Source: a virus. From it: 64,000 bases of DNA. Within the stretch, counting starts at the first letter, position 1. Each line of letters opens with the position of its first letter. Position numbers and translations under genes: made by a program. The stretch is from IMG/VR virus record IMGVR_UViG_3300006037_000006, positions 1 through 64,000 of that record. The stretch is one strand, 5' to 3'. Below are positions 1-7,939 of this stretch, piece by piece. Under the pieces are notes generated by a model. That model was not told the DNA's origin. It searched no databases and saw only the letters and a list, made by a program, of their open reading frames with translations.

Positions 1-183
1 CCACCTCAATACAAATATCAATGCATCATTCTCAGATTTAAATCGTAATATTCTGGTTCTTTCAAACGGACCTGTCCAAGTAATAGACACCAATGAATTA
101 GATTCAACTTTTGTTAATTGTTCTTTTATTTTGATCCATCTGTCTGCGCTCAATGATACTGAGTAGTCTTCCAGTAATTTCAT
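1..183 (-). CDS. LRW-motif small protein, member 1 (3' end cut by window)
   Basis: ATG at 183 gives 61 codons that stay open to the window edge. The protein ends in ENDALIFVLRW, the same C-terminal signature as the genes that follow, so only one or two codons and the stop are missing. Its ATG overlaps the stop of the preceding gene as ATGA, and GAGGTGG sits just upstream as ribosome binding site. Function unknown. Confidence 0.8.
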   Translation of the reverse strand, partial: MKLLEDYSVSLSADRWIKIKEQLTKVESNSLVSITWTGPFERTRILRFKSENDALIFVLRW

Positions 184-392
184 GCCCACCTCAATACAAA
201 CACCACATACATTTTTGGATCATGCCACTTGACATTTAGTTTGTGATTTTTATTCTTACTTTTACCTATAGTTGCTTTATAGAATAATAATTTATCTTCA
301 ATGACTTCATCTGGTCCATGTGCATCAACAAAGTTATCAAAGTAAGATTTATTGTCGCCGTAGCGCCATCTGTTATATTGTCTTTTGATCAT
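180..392 (-). CDS. LRW-motif small protein, member 2
   Basis: 70 aa starting MIKRQYNRW. An upstream in-frame start exists, but the codons before this ATG merely read the conserved GAGGTGG region of the previous gene in another frame, so the ATG directly after GAGGTGGGC is preferred. C-terminus is MYVVFVLRWA. It is less Trp-rich than its siblings but keeps the ending. Overlaps the next gene by ATGA. Function unknown. Confidence 0.8.
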   Translation of the reverse strand: MIKRQYNRWRYGDNKSYFDNFVDAHGPDEVIEDKLLFYKATIGKSKNKNHKLNVKWHDPKMYVVFVLRWA

Positions 393-643
393 GCCCACCT
401 CAATATAAACCAAGTTCTGTGCTGTTCATTTTCAATTCTCCATAGACTATAATCACTATTGTCATCACTATTATATTTTTTACCAACCATATCTGCTTCA
501 ATGCCATTATCAAAGCACCATAGAAAAACTTCATTAGAAAAATCCGTAAACTTCCCAGTTAACCCTGCTTCTGATCTTAACACAATGTCAGTGTTTTCTG
601 GTTCAGCACCTACCCACTCTGTACTAGTAAATTTAATAGTCAT
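389..643 (-). CDS. LRW-motif small protein, member 3
   Basis: 84 aa from MTIKFTSTEW, ending RTWFILRWA. GAGGTGG lies about 11 nt before the ATG because the spacer between this gene and the one before is slightly longer than in the rest of the array. A 'WCFDNG' segment 50 residues before the end matches the W[CL]xxxxG block in members 5, 10 and 11. Unknown function; second half looks like the shared domain. Confidence 0.8.
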   Translation of the reverse strand: MTIKFTSTEWVGAEPENTDIVLRSEAGLTGKFTDFSNEVFLWCFDNGIEADMVGKKYNSDDNSDYSLWRIENEQHRTWFILRWA

Positions 644-648
644 GTTAC

Positions 649-900
649 TTATGCCCACCTCAGCACAAACCAAGCATACATTTTTTCATCAACTAACTTA
701 AATCCTACCAATTCACCATTGTTAGTATAATGACAGCGAACACCGCTGTCCCGCTCCAACCACTGTAACTCTAACTCTAGATATTTCTTGCTGGTGGTAG
801 TAAGAATACTTTGTTTCCATTTTCCAACCATACCAACAAACTGAGTACGGATACGAAACTGTTCAGTTACAGTTATATTATTTGGAATTAATTTTCTCAC
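649..900 (-). CDS. LRW-motif small protein, member 4 (GTG start)
   Basis: 83 aa if it starts at the GTG placed exactly where its siblings have ATG, two bases after GAGGTGG. Sequence begins VRKLIPNN and ends EKMYAWFVLRWA. It is followed by TAA rather than an ATGA overlap. Central part carries a basic/aromatic stretch and a GFKLVDEK turn before the signature. Unknown function. Confidence 0.78.
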   Translation of the reverse strand: MRKLIPNNITVTEQFRIRTQFVGMVGKWKQSILTTTSKKYLELELQWLERDSGVRCHYTNNGELVGFKLVDEKMYAWFVLRWA

Positions 901-1241
901 GACCACCTCAACATGAACCAAGCATAATCTTTCTCATCACGGAAGTAAATCTTATCTTCATACTTGTGTTCCCAACGACTCCAAGCATCGGGATTACGAG
1001 GATGTGGACCAAACTGTTCCCTACACCAATGTACAACATCAGTATAATCTTTAATGTTGAACTCTGCCACATACCAGTTGGCACGGGTAAATTTATACTT
1101 TGATTGTGGAGTATAGGTATATTTCATTCTAAAGAGTCCCCCAACCGGGCCTGTCATAGGTTGCACGCCTGTAATAGCTTTTGCCAGTAGAATTGGCAAT
1201 TGCTTACGAATCATATTAATTGTGGAATTGCTTATTGTCAT
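897..1241 (-). CDS. LRW-motif small protein, member 5
   Basis: 114 aa. N-terminal ~60 residues are specific to this gene. The C-terminal half shows the clearest version of the shared domain: WCREQFGPHP, then aromatic residues, a strand-like KIYFRDEKD, then YAWFMLRWS. Its start overlaps the stop of member 6 in an ATGA; no strong ribosome binding site is visible, so translation is probably coupled. Unknown function. Confidence 0.8.
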   Translation of the reverse strand: MTISNSTINMIRKQLPILLAKAITGVQPMTGPVGGLFRMKYTYTPQSKYKFTRANWYVAEFNIKDYTDVVHWCREQFGPHPRNPDAWSRWEHKYEDKIYFRDEKDYAWFMLRWS

Positions 1242-1630
1242 GAATATTTCAATGTTATCATCATAGCATCTACCTCATTGTTAGTTGCTACAAACACTTG
1301 GTCTTCGTCGTGCCGCAAGTCATTCATATAAAATTTACCATCCCACTTATCTCTATAGCCACGGGCAAAGTAATACACGGAACAGTCATCTAACTTTCGG
1401 TTAGGCCACATATACTGTCTAAATTCTTTGTTGGGGTACCAACCAAACGGCTCAGAAAAATCAAATATATTCGTAGATACTGGCAGTATGTACTTGAAGT
1501 TCATAAACATATTTTCAATCGTACTAGCACGTTGAACAACAGTTTCATCATACCACTTACGATGATCACGTGTTTGTTTATCAACACCAGTACGCCAAGT
1601 CAAATACTTGTCTTTAATATATTCTATCAT
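1238..1630 (-). CDS. LRW-motif small protein, member 6 (variant LKYS ending)
   Basis: 130 aa starting MIEYIKDKY at the ATG two bases after GAGGTGG (a GTG six bases upstream is only the read-through of the ribosome binding site). The longest member of the family. It ends DAMMITLKYS, a divergent form of the signature, with tyrosine for tryptophan. The altered codons remove the GAGGTGG box for member 5. Unknown function. Confidence 0.78.
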   Translation of the reverse strand: MIEYIKDKYLTWRTGVDKQTRDHRKWYDETVVQRASTIENMFMNFKYILPVSTNIFDFSEPFGWYPNKEFRQYMWPNRKLDDCSVYYFARGYRDKWDGKFYMNDLRHDEDQVFVATNNEVDAMMITLKYS

Positions 1631-1836
1631 ACCCACCTCAATGAAAACATGGTAGCATCAGTGCCTTGCCGAAAATAAAATACAGTATGGTCCCATTGAT
1701 AAACCACATTCCAGCGATTCTTTAAAGGACCATAATGTTCGCCTAGCCAAGTTTCTATTTCTATCAACTTGGTCTGACTTTGATCTAGATCCAGTTCTAC
1801 CTTGCAAGGCCACAGTTCTTTCTTCAATACTCTCAT
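1627..1836 (-). CDS. LRW-motif small protein, member 7
   Basis: 69 aa, start MRVLKKELW two bases after AAGGTGG. Contains WLGEHYGP, then YQWDHTVFYFRQ, then DATMFSLRWV. This is nearly the minimal shared domain: a helix-like W-L-G block, a beta-like aromatic strand, and the terminal signature. Overlaps member 6 by ATGA. Unknown function. Confidence 0.8.
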   Translation of the reverse strand: MRVLKKELWPCKVELDLDQSQTKLIEIETWLGEHYGPLKNRWNVVYQWDHTVFYFRQGTDATMFSLRWV

Positions 1837-2090
1837 AGCCACCTTAACTTAAACCAAGCTGCATCTTCTTTCTTCTCAAACACGAATGTTCTACTGTGTT
1901 TCTTGTATTTGCCCTTGCAGTTTTCATCAATCCATGTTTCAATGTCAATACTTTGGTAACGGTCTCTGTAATGATCTAAGTCTACCATAAACCAGCCTGA
2001 TTGAACTAATAGGTTAGCTAAAATTTCCCAGTCAATTTCATCTGCCATGATCTTACCCGCCGTCGCCGCCAACTCATCTTCTAATGTCAT
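1833..2090 (-). CDS. LRW-motif small protein, member 8
   Basis: 85 aa from MTLEDELAA; another ATG 21 bases upstream is possible. Contains WIDENCKGKY, TFVFEKKED and ends AAWFKLRWL. The acidic-acidic pair before AWF (KKEDAAWF) is the most canonical in the array. The start codon overlaps the TGA of member 9. Unknown function. Confidence 0.78.
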   Translation of the reverse strand: MTLEDELAATAGKIMADEIDWEILANLLVQSGWFMVDLDHYRDRYQSIDIETWIDENCKGKYKKHSRTFVFEKKEDAAWFKLRWL

Positions 2091-2305
2091 AGGTACTTTA
2101 AACTGAACCATGTTGCCAGCCCCTCTTTGTAAAAAGTGAATAAGGTATGTCTCTGCTCGGTGATGTCCTGTGGATCATCGGATTCTTGATGATAGTAATT
2201 AAAATCAAAATCAATTCCCTGTACATACCCCTTCTCACGCAACTCTCTTACTATATCCATTGCTGCTATTGCATTCTTGTTTTTTATTCTTACAAGTGAA
2301 CTCAT
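2087..2305 (-). CDS. LRW-motif small protein, member 9 (variant LKYL ending)
   Basis: 72 aa from MSSLVRIKN, two bases after GAGGTGG. Ends LATWFSLKYL. Has an 'ELREKGYVQG' helix and a strand FTFYKEG before the signature. Like member 6 the ending has LKY in place of LRW. Unknown function. Confidence 0.78.
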   Translation of the reverse strand: MSSLVRIKNKNAIAAMDIVRELREKGYVQGIDFDFNYYHQESDDPQDITEQRHTLFTFYKEGLATWFSLKYL

Positions 2306-2535
2306 TCCCACCTCAACATAAACCAAGCTAAGTGTTTGGACTCTTTAAATACAAAGGTAGTGTTACCAAACATGCTGTGCATAATCCAAACTTTGCCACC
2401 CATACCTTCCCAAGTTTCGGGAGTACTATAAGTCCAACCACCATTCCCAACATTGTCTAGGCACCAGCGTTCCATCTCACCGTTGAGATGATAACGATCC
2501 TTGCCGAATGTTGTCCAGCTTGCTGTATTACTCAT
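2302..2535 (-). CDS. LRW-motif small protein, member 10
   Basis: 77 aa from MSNTASWTT. Contains WCLDNVGNGG, a Trp-rich middle, TFVFKESKH and the ending LAWFMLRWE. GAGGTGG precedes the start by two bases, and the last codons TTGAGGTGGGAATGA supply the binding site and start of member 9. Unknown function. Confidence 0.8.
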   Translation of the reverse strand: MSNTASWTTFGKDRYHLNGEMERWCLDNVGNGGWTYSTPETWEGMGGKVWIMHSMFGNTTFVFKESKHLAWFMLRWE

Positions 2536-2780
2536 GACCACCTCAATATAAACCAAGATAAGTCTGCTTCATTATGGAACCAAAATTTTCTATTGTTCAT
2601 ATACCAACGAGCACCGGGTGTCCACACACCATCATTCGGAGTTGGACCAAATTGCGTCAGACACCAAATTTCCATATCAAACCAACCTTGATTGTACCAA
2701 TAAGGATCCCAATTTGGGTTAGGATCAACTGTATAGTATCGTGACCCCGAGACTCTGCCTTCACTTAGTTTTAGCTCCAT
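2532..2780 (-). CDS. LRW-motif small protein, member 11
   Basis: 82 aa from MELKLSEGR. Contains MEIWCLTQFGPTP, KFWFHNEADL and SWFILRWS, aligning end to end with the second half of member 5. Strongly aromatic (many Trp/Tyr). The start lies inside the last codons of member 12 (overlap of 10 bases). Unknown function. Confidence 0.8.
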   Translation of the reverse strand: MELKLSEGRVSGSRYYTVDPNPNWDPYWYNQGWFDMEIWCLTQFGPTPNDGVWTPGARWYMNNRKFWFHNEADLSWFILRWS

Positions 2781-3130
2781 CGCAATATCAACATTGTGTA
2801 AAGTTTTTCGTGAATGTCAAATTGACAACCACTCCATCCGTGTGCTAATGCTTCATAATGCCACTCTTTAGGTTGATTACGCAACCATGTACTGATATCT
2901 CTATTGCAGTGTACAGTATACCAAGTTGCACCATCTACTTCTGCTTTGCCATTTACCGAGAAAATAGGTTGTTTCGTCATTGATCCATACATTTCATTAA
3001 GCATAGTCTTATAGAGCATACTCTTGCCGGTTTGACGACCAGCGGCAAAGACAACTAGTTCTCCTTGCTTAAATCCACCTGCTTGCAGTTTATCATATAG
3101 TGCGTGTTGATAAGGTAGCAGATCGTTCAT
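2771..3130 (-). CDS. P-loop / LRW-motif fusion protein, member 12
   Basis: 119 aa. The first ~40 residues contain a Walker A motif GRQTGKS (about residues 31-37) preceded by GELVVFAA, the usual beta-strand of RecA-type or terminase-type P-loop folds. There is no room for a full ATPase core: the remainder is the LRW-type domain (RNQPKEWHYEALAHG ... LYTMLILRWS). So it looks like a P-loop N-terminus grafted to the array domain. Possibly a remnant of a bigger NTPase or a nucleotide-binding member of the family. Function unknown. Confidence 0.75.
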   Translation of the reverse strand: MNDLLPYQHALYDKLQAGGFKQGELVVFAAGRQTGKSMLYKTMLNEMYGSMTKQPIFSVNGKAEVDGATWYTVHCNRDISTWLRNQPKEWHYEALAHGWSGCQFDIHEKLYTMLILRWS

Positions 3131-3420
3131 TTGTATAGCTCCAATAACATTTTGTATTTGCTATATGCTGTTTCCAACGCAGGGTATTTACTGCGCAGGC
3201 GTGCTTCTTCGCTTCTAACACGATAGTCAACTTCTGCATGGTGATCTGCTTCAACTAAATGCTCAAATTCTTGCCTGGATAGTTCAATATCTACTACACT
3301 TTTACGGTCATCGTAATAATTCATTGACCTGCTATAGGTTTCAAAGCTGCTACGACCATGTTGGTAATCTACCCTGGCTCCGTAGCGTTGTACAAATTCG
3401 TGAATCATTTTTTCGTTCAT
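3127..3420 (-). CDS. Small conserved-type phage protein, 'PALxxAYxxYKML' ending
   Basis: 97 aa from MNEKMIHEF, directly after GAGGTGG. It lacks the LRW signature and instead ends YPALETAYSKYKMLLELYK. The ending resembles that of the 25101-25511 protein (TPAVVQAYDQYKMLDAL). Charged and probably helical. It sits inside the LRW array and is translated with it. Function unknown. Confidence 0.72.
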   Translation of the reverse strand: MNEKMIHEFVQRYGARVDYQHGRSSFETYSRSMNYYDDRKSVVDIELSRQEFEHLVEADHHAEVDYRVRSEEARLRSKYPALETAYSKYKMLLELYK

Positions 3421-3638
3421 TACGACCACCTCAATATAAACCAAATGTAATTTTGTTCTGTTGTAAAATGTACTGCTAACGTAGTAGAATCATGTCTGAC
3501 ATAATAATCGTGTCCGGGCAATCCTAAATTGACTAGCAACCATTCAAACACCTCATGCTGTTGCACTCTAGTATAAGGAATCTCTGCTATATGCTTAATA
3601 TCCTCCCGCCCCCAATAACTCTTTGATTTGTTTAGCAA
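3420..3638 (-). CDS. LRW-motif small protein, member 14 (start uncertain)
   Basis: Up to 72 aa, ending NYIWFILRWS. The reading frame opens at a TTG inside the 3' end of the zinc-finger-like gene. A strong GGGAGGA box lies further in, followed by ATT/ATA codons but no ATG, so the true start is unclear and could be non-standard. WLLVNLGLPG matches the W[CL]xxxxG block. Stop and next start overlap as TAATG. Function unknown. Confidence 0.65.
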   Translation of the reverse strand: MLNKSKSYWGREDIKHIAEIPYTRVQQHEVFEWLLVNLGLPGHDYYVRHDSTTLAVHFTTEQNYIWFILRWS

Positions 3639-4317
3639 CTTCAGGATCTCGTTTAAATTTGATTGCCCACTGTTCCGGGTCTATGTACTCTATGATCATT
3701 TTAACATGGTCTGGATTTAAAGTATCTAGAAAATGGGTACCACTGTTGCTCTGATACAACATCCATGGACTTATCTTGCCCGTTGTTATGGCATAGCAGA
3801 TTTTGTTCACATTCCCAAATCGTAATATGTCGTGTGACTGAATGTTTGCTGCTTTGGCTAATACTATAGAATGCTCAATGCCACGATGTATCGCATCAAA
3901 CGGATCCTCTTTGCGAAGGTAATCCTGCAAGAAGGTAGTATAAACTGAATCACTATGCCAGTTGTCTAGCTTGATATTTTCTTTGAGTAACCAATCAACA
4001 AAGCGGCTTACATTGACTACATTGACTTCACCACAATAAGTACCAAACTTTACAAAGGCAGTGTAGTATGCAGACTTAATAAATTCTTCATAGGTCTTAT
4101 TCTTAGTTCGGTTCATGCTGTTCTTGGTATAGAACTGCAACCAACACTGAAAGCCTAGTCGGTTACCTTTGATATCTTTGTTCAGCCATCTTTGCTTCTG
4201 TTCACATAGATGACTGATTAATGTTCGTTCTCGCACAAATTCACGATGACAAAACTCACAGGTATGCTTTGGCTCAACTGTTGCCACTATCTTTTTCATA
4301 TTGTTTAATTTCAGCAT
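3595..4317 (-). CDS. Zinc-finger-like hypothetical protein
   Basis: 240 aa, or 234 aa if it starts at MKKIVATVE (ATG at 4299). Near the N-terminus CEFCHREF...HLC reads as a C2H2/C2HC-type zinc finger (Cys-x2-Cys, 12 residues, His). The rest is helical with several Trp and no recognised domain. Its 5' end overlaps the preceding clamp-loader-like gene by about 40 bases, implying coupling. A nucleic-acid-binding role is likely from the finger alone; the family is not recognised. Confidence 0.75.
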   Translation of the reverse strand: MLKLNNMKKIVATVEPKHTCEFCHREFVRERTLISHLCEQKQRWLNKDIKGNRLGFQCWLQFYTKNSMNRTKNKTYEEFIKSAYYTAFVKFGTYCGEVNVVNVSRFVDWLLKENIKLDNWHSDSVYTTFLQDYLRKEDPFDAIHRGIEHSIVLAKAANIQSHDILRFGNVNKICYAITTGKISPWMLYQSNSGTHFLDTLNPDHVKMIIEYIDPEQWAIKFKRDPEVAKQIKELLGAGGY

Positions 4318-4870
4318 CTGTTACTAGCTCCGATAATGTTTCAATATCTGTTTGTTTTAAGTTAGGATACTTGTTTGCCAAGTATACTTTCTTCTTGTGT
4401 GTAGTTACAAATGCTTCACTGATTTCTTTGATATCATCAGCACTTACCTTAGGATAGATTTTAGTAAAGTAGTCACGAATATCTTTTTCTTTAGGAGTTT
4501 CTTTAAGCTGTGTTACTTTACTAGACAGATGCGGTATCCACTGATGAAATTGTTTACCAATGCCTGGACTAGCTGCACATAACATCTGCCATTGTAGCTT
4601 AGGATGCTTGCTAACATATTCATTGAACAAGTGAATGTTTGCATGATAGTTCGTGCTCATCAAGTAATAGCCTTGAAGATCACCGCTAGCTTTGATGGCA
4701 CTCATCCAGTGCGTCATCATGTAGGGAACGAACTTACGTTGCTGTTCGTCAGTGAGTCGGTCAATGTAAGCATAGTCTTTCTTATCCAGTGCGGTTAGTG
4801 CATTGAACAAGTCAAAGTCCATGTTCTCAAATTTCTCATCAACGGGTGCTGCTGCTTTTCTAGTTGCCAT
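4274..4870 (-). CDS. Probable sliding-clamp loader small subunit (gp62-like)
   Basis: 198 aa. The N-terminal block MDFDLFNALTALDKKDY, then FVPYMMTHWMSA and a KLQWQMLCAAS segment, follow the pattern of T4-like gp62 proteins (FDFxNAI..KK, then a 'YxPFxxNRxLS' block, then LQxxxL). gp62 joins gp44 to load the gp45 clamp in T4. No ATPase motif is expected and none is present. Position in a replication block fits. Weak similarity judged by eye; gp44 and gp45 are not in the window. Confidence 0.5.
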   Translation of the reverse strand: MATRKAAAPVDEKFENMDFDLFNALTALDKKDYAYIDRLTDEQQRKFVPYMMTHWMSAIKASGDLQGYYLMSTNYHANIHLFNEYVSKHPKLQWQMLCAASPGIGKQFHQWIPHLSSKVTQLKETPKEKDIRDYFTKIYPKVSADDIKEISEAFVTTHKKKVYLANKYPNLKQTDIETLSELVTDAEIKQYEKDSGNS

Positions 4871-4872
4871 TT

Positions 4873-5373
4873 TTAAAACGCTTGTGCGTAATCAATAATT
4901 TCACAGTTACGACTAATCTCTTTAACAAAGTAGACACATCGGGGTTTTATATCGTCGTCGATTGGTACACATAAGAACTGTCCGTTCTTTAGTCTAGGAG
5001 CATACCAAGTTACATCGTGATAGATATCAACAATATCAATATCTAAAAAGCTAGGTTTGAATGCTGTCAGTGGATTGAATTCGAATGCTTTGAAACCTCT
5101 GTCATTAATACTAGTAAGTGGAAGTGTTTCTAAGTCACCCATATCAGGTTCACCAATCAGTATTTGCCAATCAACTGGCATCTTTACTGTCTTGTTACCG
5201 ATCTTCAATACGAGTGCCGGGCTGTTAAACGATTCTAAAAAGATTAGTGGGATATAATGATAGTCTACATTTTGGGGGTTGCTGTTATCTAAGATAGCAA
5301 AACGTAAATCATCTACTTCATCGGGTAGGGTCTCTAAGTTATAATAGGTGTTGTCGAGGGTTAATATACGCAT
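4873..5373 (-). CDS. Conserved T4-like hypothetical protein
   Basis: 166 aa. Contains YIPLIFLESFNSPALVL, a MPVDWQILIGEPDMGDLE block, NDRGFKAFEFNP and a C-terminal CVYFVKE strand. I associate this pattern with an unnamed family in large marine and freshwater T4-like phages, often near replication genes, but cannot name a function. Beta-rich, acidic. Three bases separate its stop from the next gene's start. Confidence 0.7.
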   Translation of the reverse strand: MRILTLDNTYYNLETLPDEVDDLRFAILDNSNPQNVDYHYIPLIFLESFNSPALVLKIGNKTVKMPVDWQILIGEPDMGDLETLPLTSINDRGFKAFEFNPLTAFKPSFLDIDIVDIYHDVTWYAPRLKNGQFLCVPIDDDIKPRCVYFVKEISRNCEIIDYAQAF

Positions 5374-5385
5374 GTTGTTATTGTA

Positions 5386-6864
5386 TCACTTATACTTAAT
5401 TTTTTCAACGTCAAACGGGTAGTTGGCATCACGATAGAATGTCTTCCGTTGGGTCAAATGTCGTTTAGCGAACTTACAACTACTAGTGATATCCCAGATA
5501 TTCACAAAGTCTTTGTCTTCTGCTTTACGTATGCCTCGTCCGATACTTTGAATAACTCGAACGAAACTCTTACCCGGTTCAATCAACACTACGTTGAAGA
5601 TACGCGGGATATTAATACCAACTGCGGCTACACCGTATGTTGCGATAATAATCTTGTTAGTTGCTGTAGCAATGTCATCGTAATGATCAGTCCTAGTAGT
5701 AGACTTAGTGCCACCCGACACGAACACTACGTCAGCTTCGGGTACACCTAATTCTTCTAACTTAAGATGTAGTATTTTACCAGCTTCAATCCTATCAACA
5801 AGGACCAATGTGTTACCTGTATCCTTAATCTTAAAGATACGTGAAGCAATACAATCCATACGCTGACTGTTCTCAACTAGGTACTTTAATTCAGTTTGAT
5901 AGTTAGGGAACTCAACTCCATCTTGTAGTTGTAGGATGTTAACATGGCAGTTACTCAACACACCTTGCTCTTGTAATGTACTAGCAGTTAGACTACCAAT
6001 CACTGGGCCTAAACTAACAGTCAACGACATTGATTCAAATCTAGCTTTAGGGATAGTACCAGTCAAGCCCCAACGTAATGGAATCTGACTCATTGCCCCA
6101 GTGAGCAATGTCTTCAATACTTCTGCTTTAGCTTGGTGAACCTCGTCAACGATAACACAAACTACGCCTTCTAAGAAGTCGCCAATGTCAACTTCTGCTT
6201 CTCCTGCTTTAGTGTTCTTAAGCATGTTACCTAGTGACTGCCAAGTGCAAATAGTATGCGTCTTGTTGTACTCTTTGCGGCCGCCGTAGTACACACCAAC
6301 ATCAAGCCCCAAGTTAATATAATCAGCTTCGGTTTGACCTACTAGACTAACGTTAGGCACGATAACAATACTACGACCATACTGCTCAATAGCAGAACTA
6401 AGTGCAGCAGTGATTAGTGTCTTGCCAGCACCCGTTGCAATTTCTTGCAGTGCTTGCGGATTCTTAAGATAGTTGTTGATAATCTCAATCTGATAGTCAC
6501 GCAGTACAATTGGTTGTCCCGCAATAGGATGATTCTTAGGCCATACTTTATGTTTGAATGTTTCCTCAGTAACCTCAGTAAACGCAAAGGTAGTTGTATA
6601 GTCCCGTGTGTCTTCTAACTCAATGTCGTAACCGACACGTTCAAGTACAGGAAGAATCTCGGGAAGCAAGTTGATATAACTTGACCCACCTAGACTAAAG
6701 TAGCTAGTCTTGCCGTTCCACCTACCGAGTCGGACACTTGGCAAATACCGTGCGCCGGGTACATCAAACTCAAATAGTTTCATTAGAGCCTTACGATCAG
6801 GTAGATCCAAGCCCTCTATCTTTACGTTTACTTCGTCTTTGACGATTATTTTACATTGTTTCAT
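5386..6864 (-). CDS. uvsW: UvsW-type superfamily 2 DNA helicase
   Basis: 492 aa, normal size for UvsW. N-terminal ~100 residues match the UvsW nucleic-acid-binding domain (VRLGRWNGKTSYF). Helicase motifs: Q-region VLRDYQIEII, Walker A ATGAGKT, DEVH box (VIVDEVHQA), motif III GLTGT, motif V/VI AAVGINIP and QSIGRGIRK. In T4 this ATP-dependent enzyme branch-migrates recombination intermediates and drives the switch from origin to recombination-dependent replication. The upstream neighbour overlaps by 4 bases. Confidence 0.93.
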   Translation of the reverse strand: MKQCKIIVKDEVNVKIEGLDLPDRKALMKLFEFDVPGARYLPSVRLGRWNGKTSYFSLGGSSYINLLPEILPVLERVGYDIELEDTRDYTTTFAFTEVTEETFKHKVWPKNHPIAGQPIVLRDYQIEIINNYLKNPQALQEIATGAGKTLITAALSSAIEQYGRSIVIVPNVSLVGQTEADYINLGLDVGVYYGGRKEYNKTHTICTWQSLGNMLKNTKAGEAEVDIGDFLEGVVCVIVDEVHQAKAEVLKTLLTGAMSQIPLRWGLTGTIPKARFESMSLTVSLGPVIGSLTASTLQEQGVLSNCHVNILQLQDGVEFPNYQTELKYLVENSQRMDCIASRIFKIKDTGNTLVLVDRIEAGKILHLKLEELGVPEADVVFVSGGTKSTTRTDHYDDIATATNKIIIATYGVAAVGINIPRIFNVVLIEPGKSFVRVIQSIGRGIRKAEDKDFVNIWDITSSCKFAKRHLTQRKTFYRDANYPFDVEKIKYK

Positions 6865-7937
6865 TTATACTCTATATAGATTTCGTTGCTGTTTACCAAT
6901 TGTACATTCTTGGCTATATGTTTAAGTGATCCGTGCGTATTGAACACTCCTATGTTAAGTTTTATGGGCATGTCATATGTCTTTAACTCAGTGTCAACTA
7001 CTTCACCGAGACCTGATTTAGTTTTTAATATCTTATGTTCGATTTTATTTGCTTTCAATAAATTAGCTAATTCCATAACATAAGTTTTGTTTGTACCAAA
7101 CCACTGGTTGAGTATCACGATATCTGCTTTGATATCTAACAGATGTTCTATGATCATAGATTGGTTAGACATTTCAATCTTGGGTTGATGGTCAATTGCA
7201 AATATCAGTTTCTTAAACACTTCGTCAGACCCGCCCAACTCATCATGTACTGCACTAATAAGTGCCGGCTCAATTCTGATTCCCATTCTGCTTAGTCTAG
7301 CTAATGTGTGATAATCAGTATCCAAAGGAATATTAGTAATCGCTTCCATCAGTGGACCATTTGCAGCAACTACGTACAGATTACCTTTTATTCGAGTTAG
7401 TGTTGGATTCCAGTATAGCATACCTTCGTATTCTGTCACAGTGTCTACTACTTGCTGTACTATAGGACAGTAATTTACTTTATCATAGTGAGCATTAACA
7501 ACTTCCAACACTTGCTTTAGTGTGTGCTCCGATGCTATAGTGGACCATAATTTATTGTCGCGGTCCCAGTTCATGTAATCATATTGCTTAAGTTCCTTTA
7601 CAAAATCCTTTTTGTAGGGACTATGAATAATGAGCGTGGTATCATCCATAACAGACACATGTGCCTCAGTATAGATAGGTGAACTTTCAATCGGTGGCAG
7701 TGACCACGAAAGGTTAACCATGTCAATGCTATTTATTTCTGCTTTAGCTAGTTGCCGATGATATCGCAGAATGATTTTATCTAACAGGGCTGCTTGATTA
7801 GTGGTAACAGATTTACCAGTAGTAATGTTAAGTTGCAATATATTGCTAACAAACTTTTTATCGTAAGTGCCCAAACTTATGTATTTTAGCAAGTAATCAA
7901 CTAATTGTTCTTTAGTGTTAGGCTTTTTTGTCATCAT
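6861..7937 (-). CDS. Hypothetical protein with HARP-like segment, partner of UvsW
   Basis: 358 aa. About residues 93-130 (VSVMDDTTLIIHSPYKKDFV followed by ...YDYMNWDRDNKLW) resemble the HARP motif of SMARCAL1-type annealing helicases: a strand, 'PYxKxxV', a short helix, then 'WDxxxKxW'. The rest is not recognised. The stop overlaps the UvsW start by 4 bases, so the two are co-translated. I infer a DNA-binding accessory of UvsW. A promoter -10 box ends 3 bases before this ATG, so the second ATG (7934) could be the real start on a leaderless mRNA. Confidence 0.65.
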   Translation of the reverse strand: MMTKKPNTKEQLVDYLLKYISLGTYDKKFVSNILQLNITTGKSVTTNQAALLDKIILRYHRQLAKAEINSIDMVNLSWSLPPIESSPIYTEAHVSVMDDTTLIIHSPYKKDFVKELKQYDYMNWDRDNKLWSTIASEHTLKQVLEVVNAHYDKVNYCPIVQQVVDTVTEYEGMLYWNPTLTRIKGNLYVVAANGPLMEAITNIPLDTDYHTLARLSRMGIRIEPALISAVHDELGGSDEVFKKLIFAIDHQPKIEMSNQSMIIEHLLDIKADIVILNQWFGTNKTYVMELANLLKANKIEHKILKTKSGLGEVVDTELKTYDMPIKLNIGVFNTHGSLKHIAKNVQLVNSNEIYIEYK

Positions 7938-7939
7938 TC

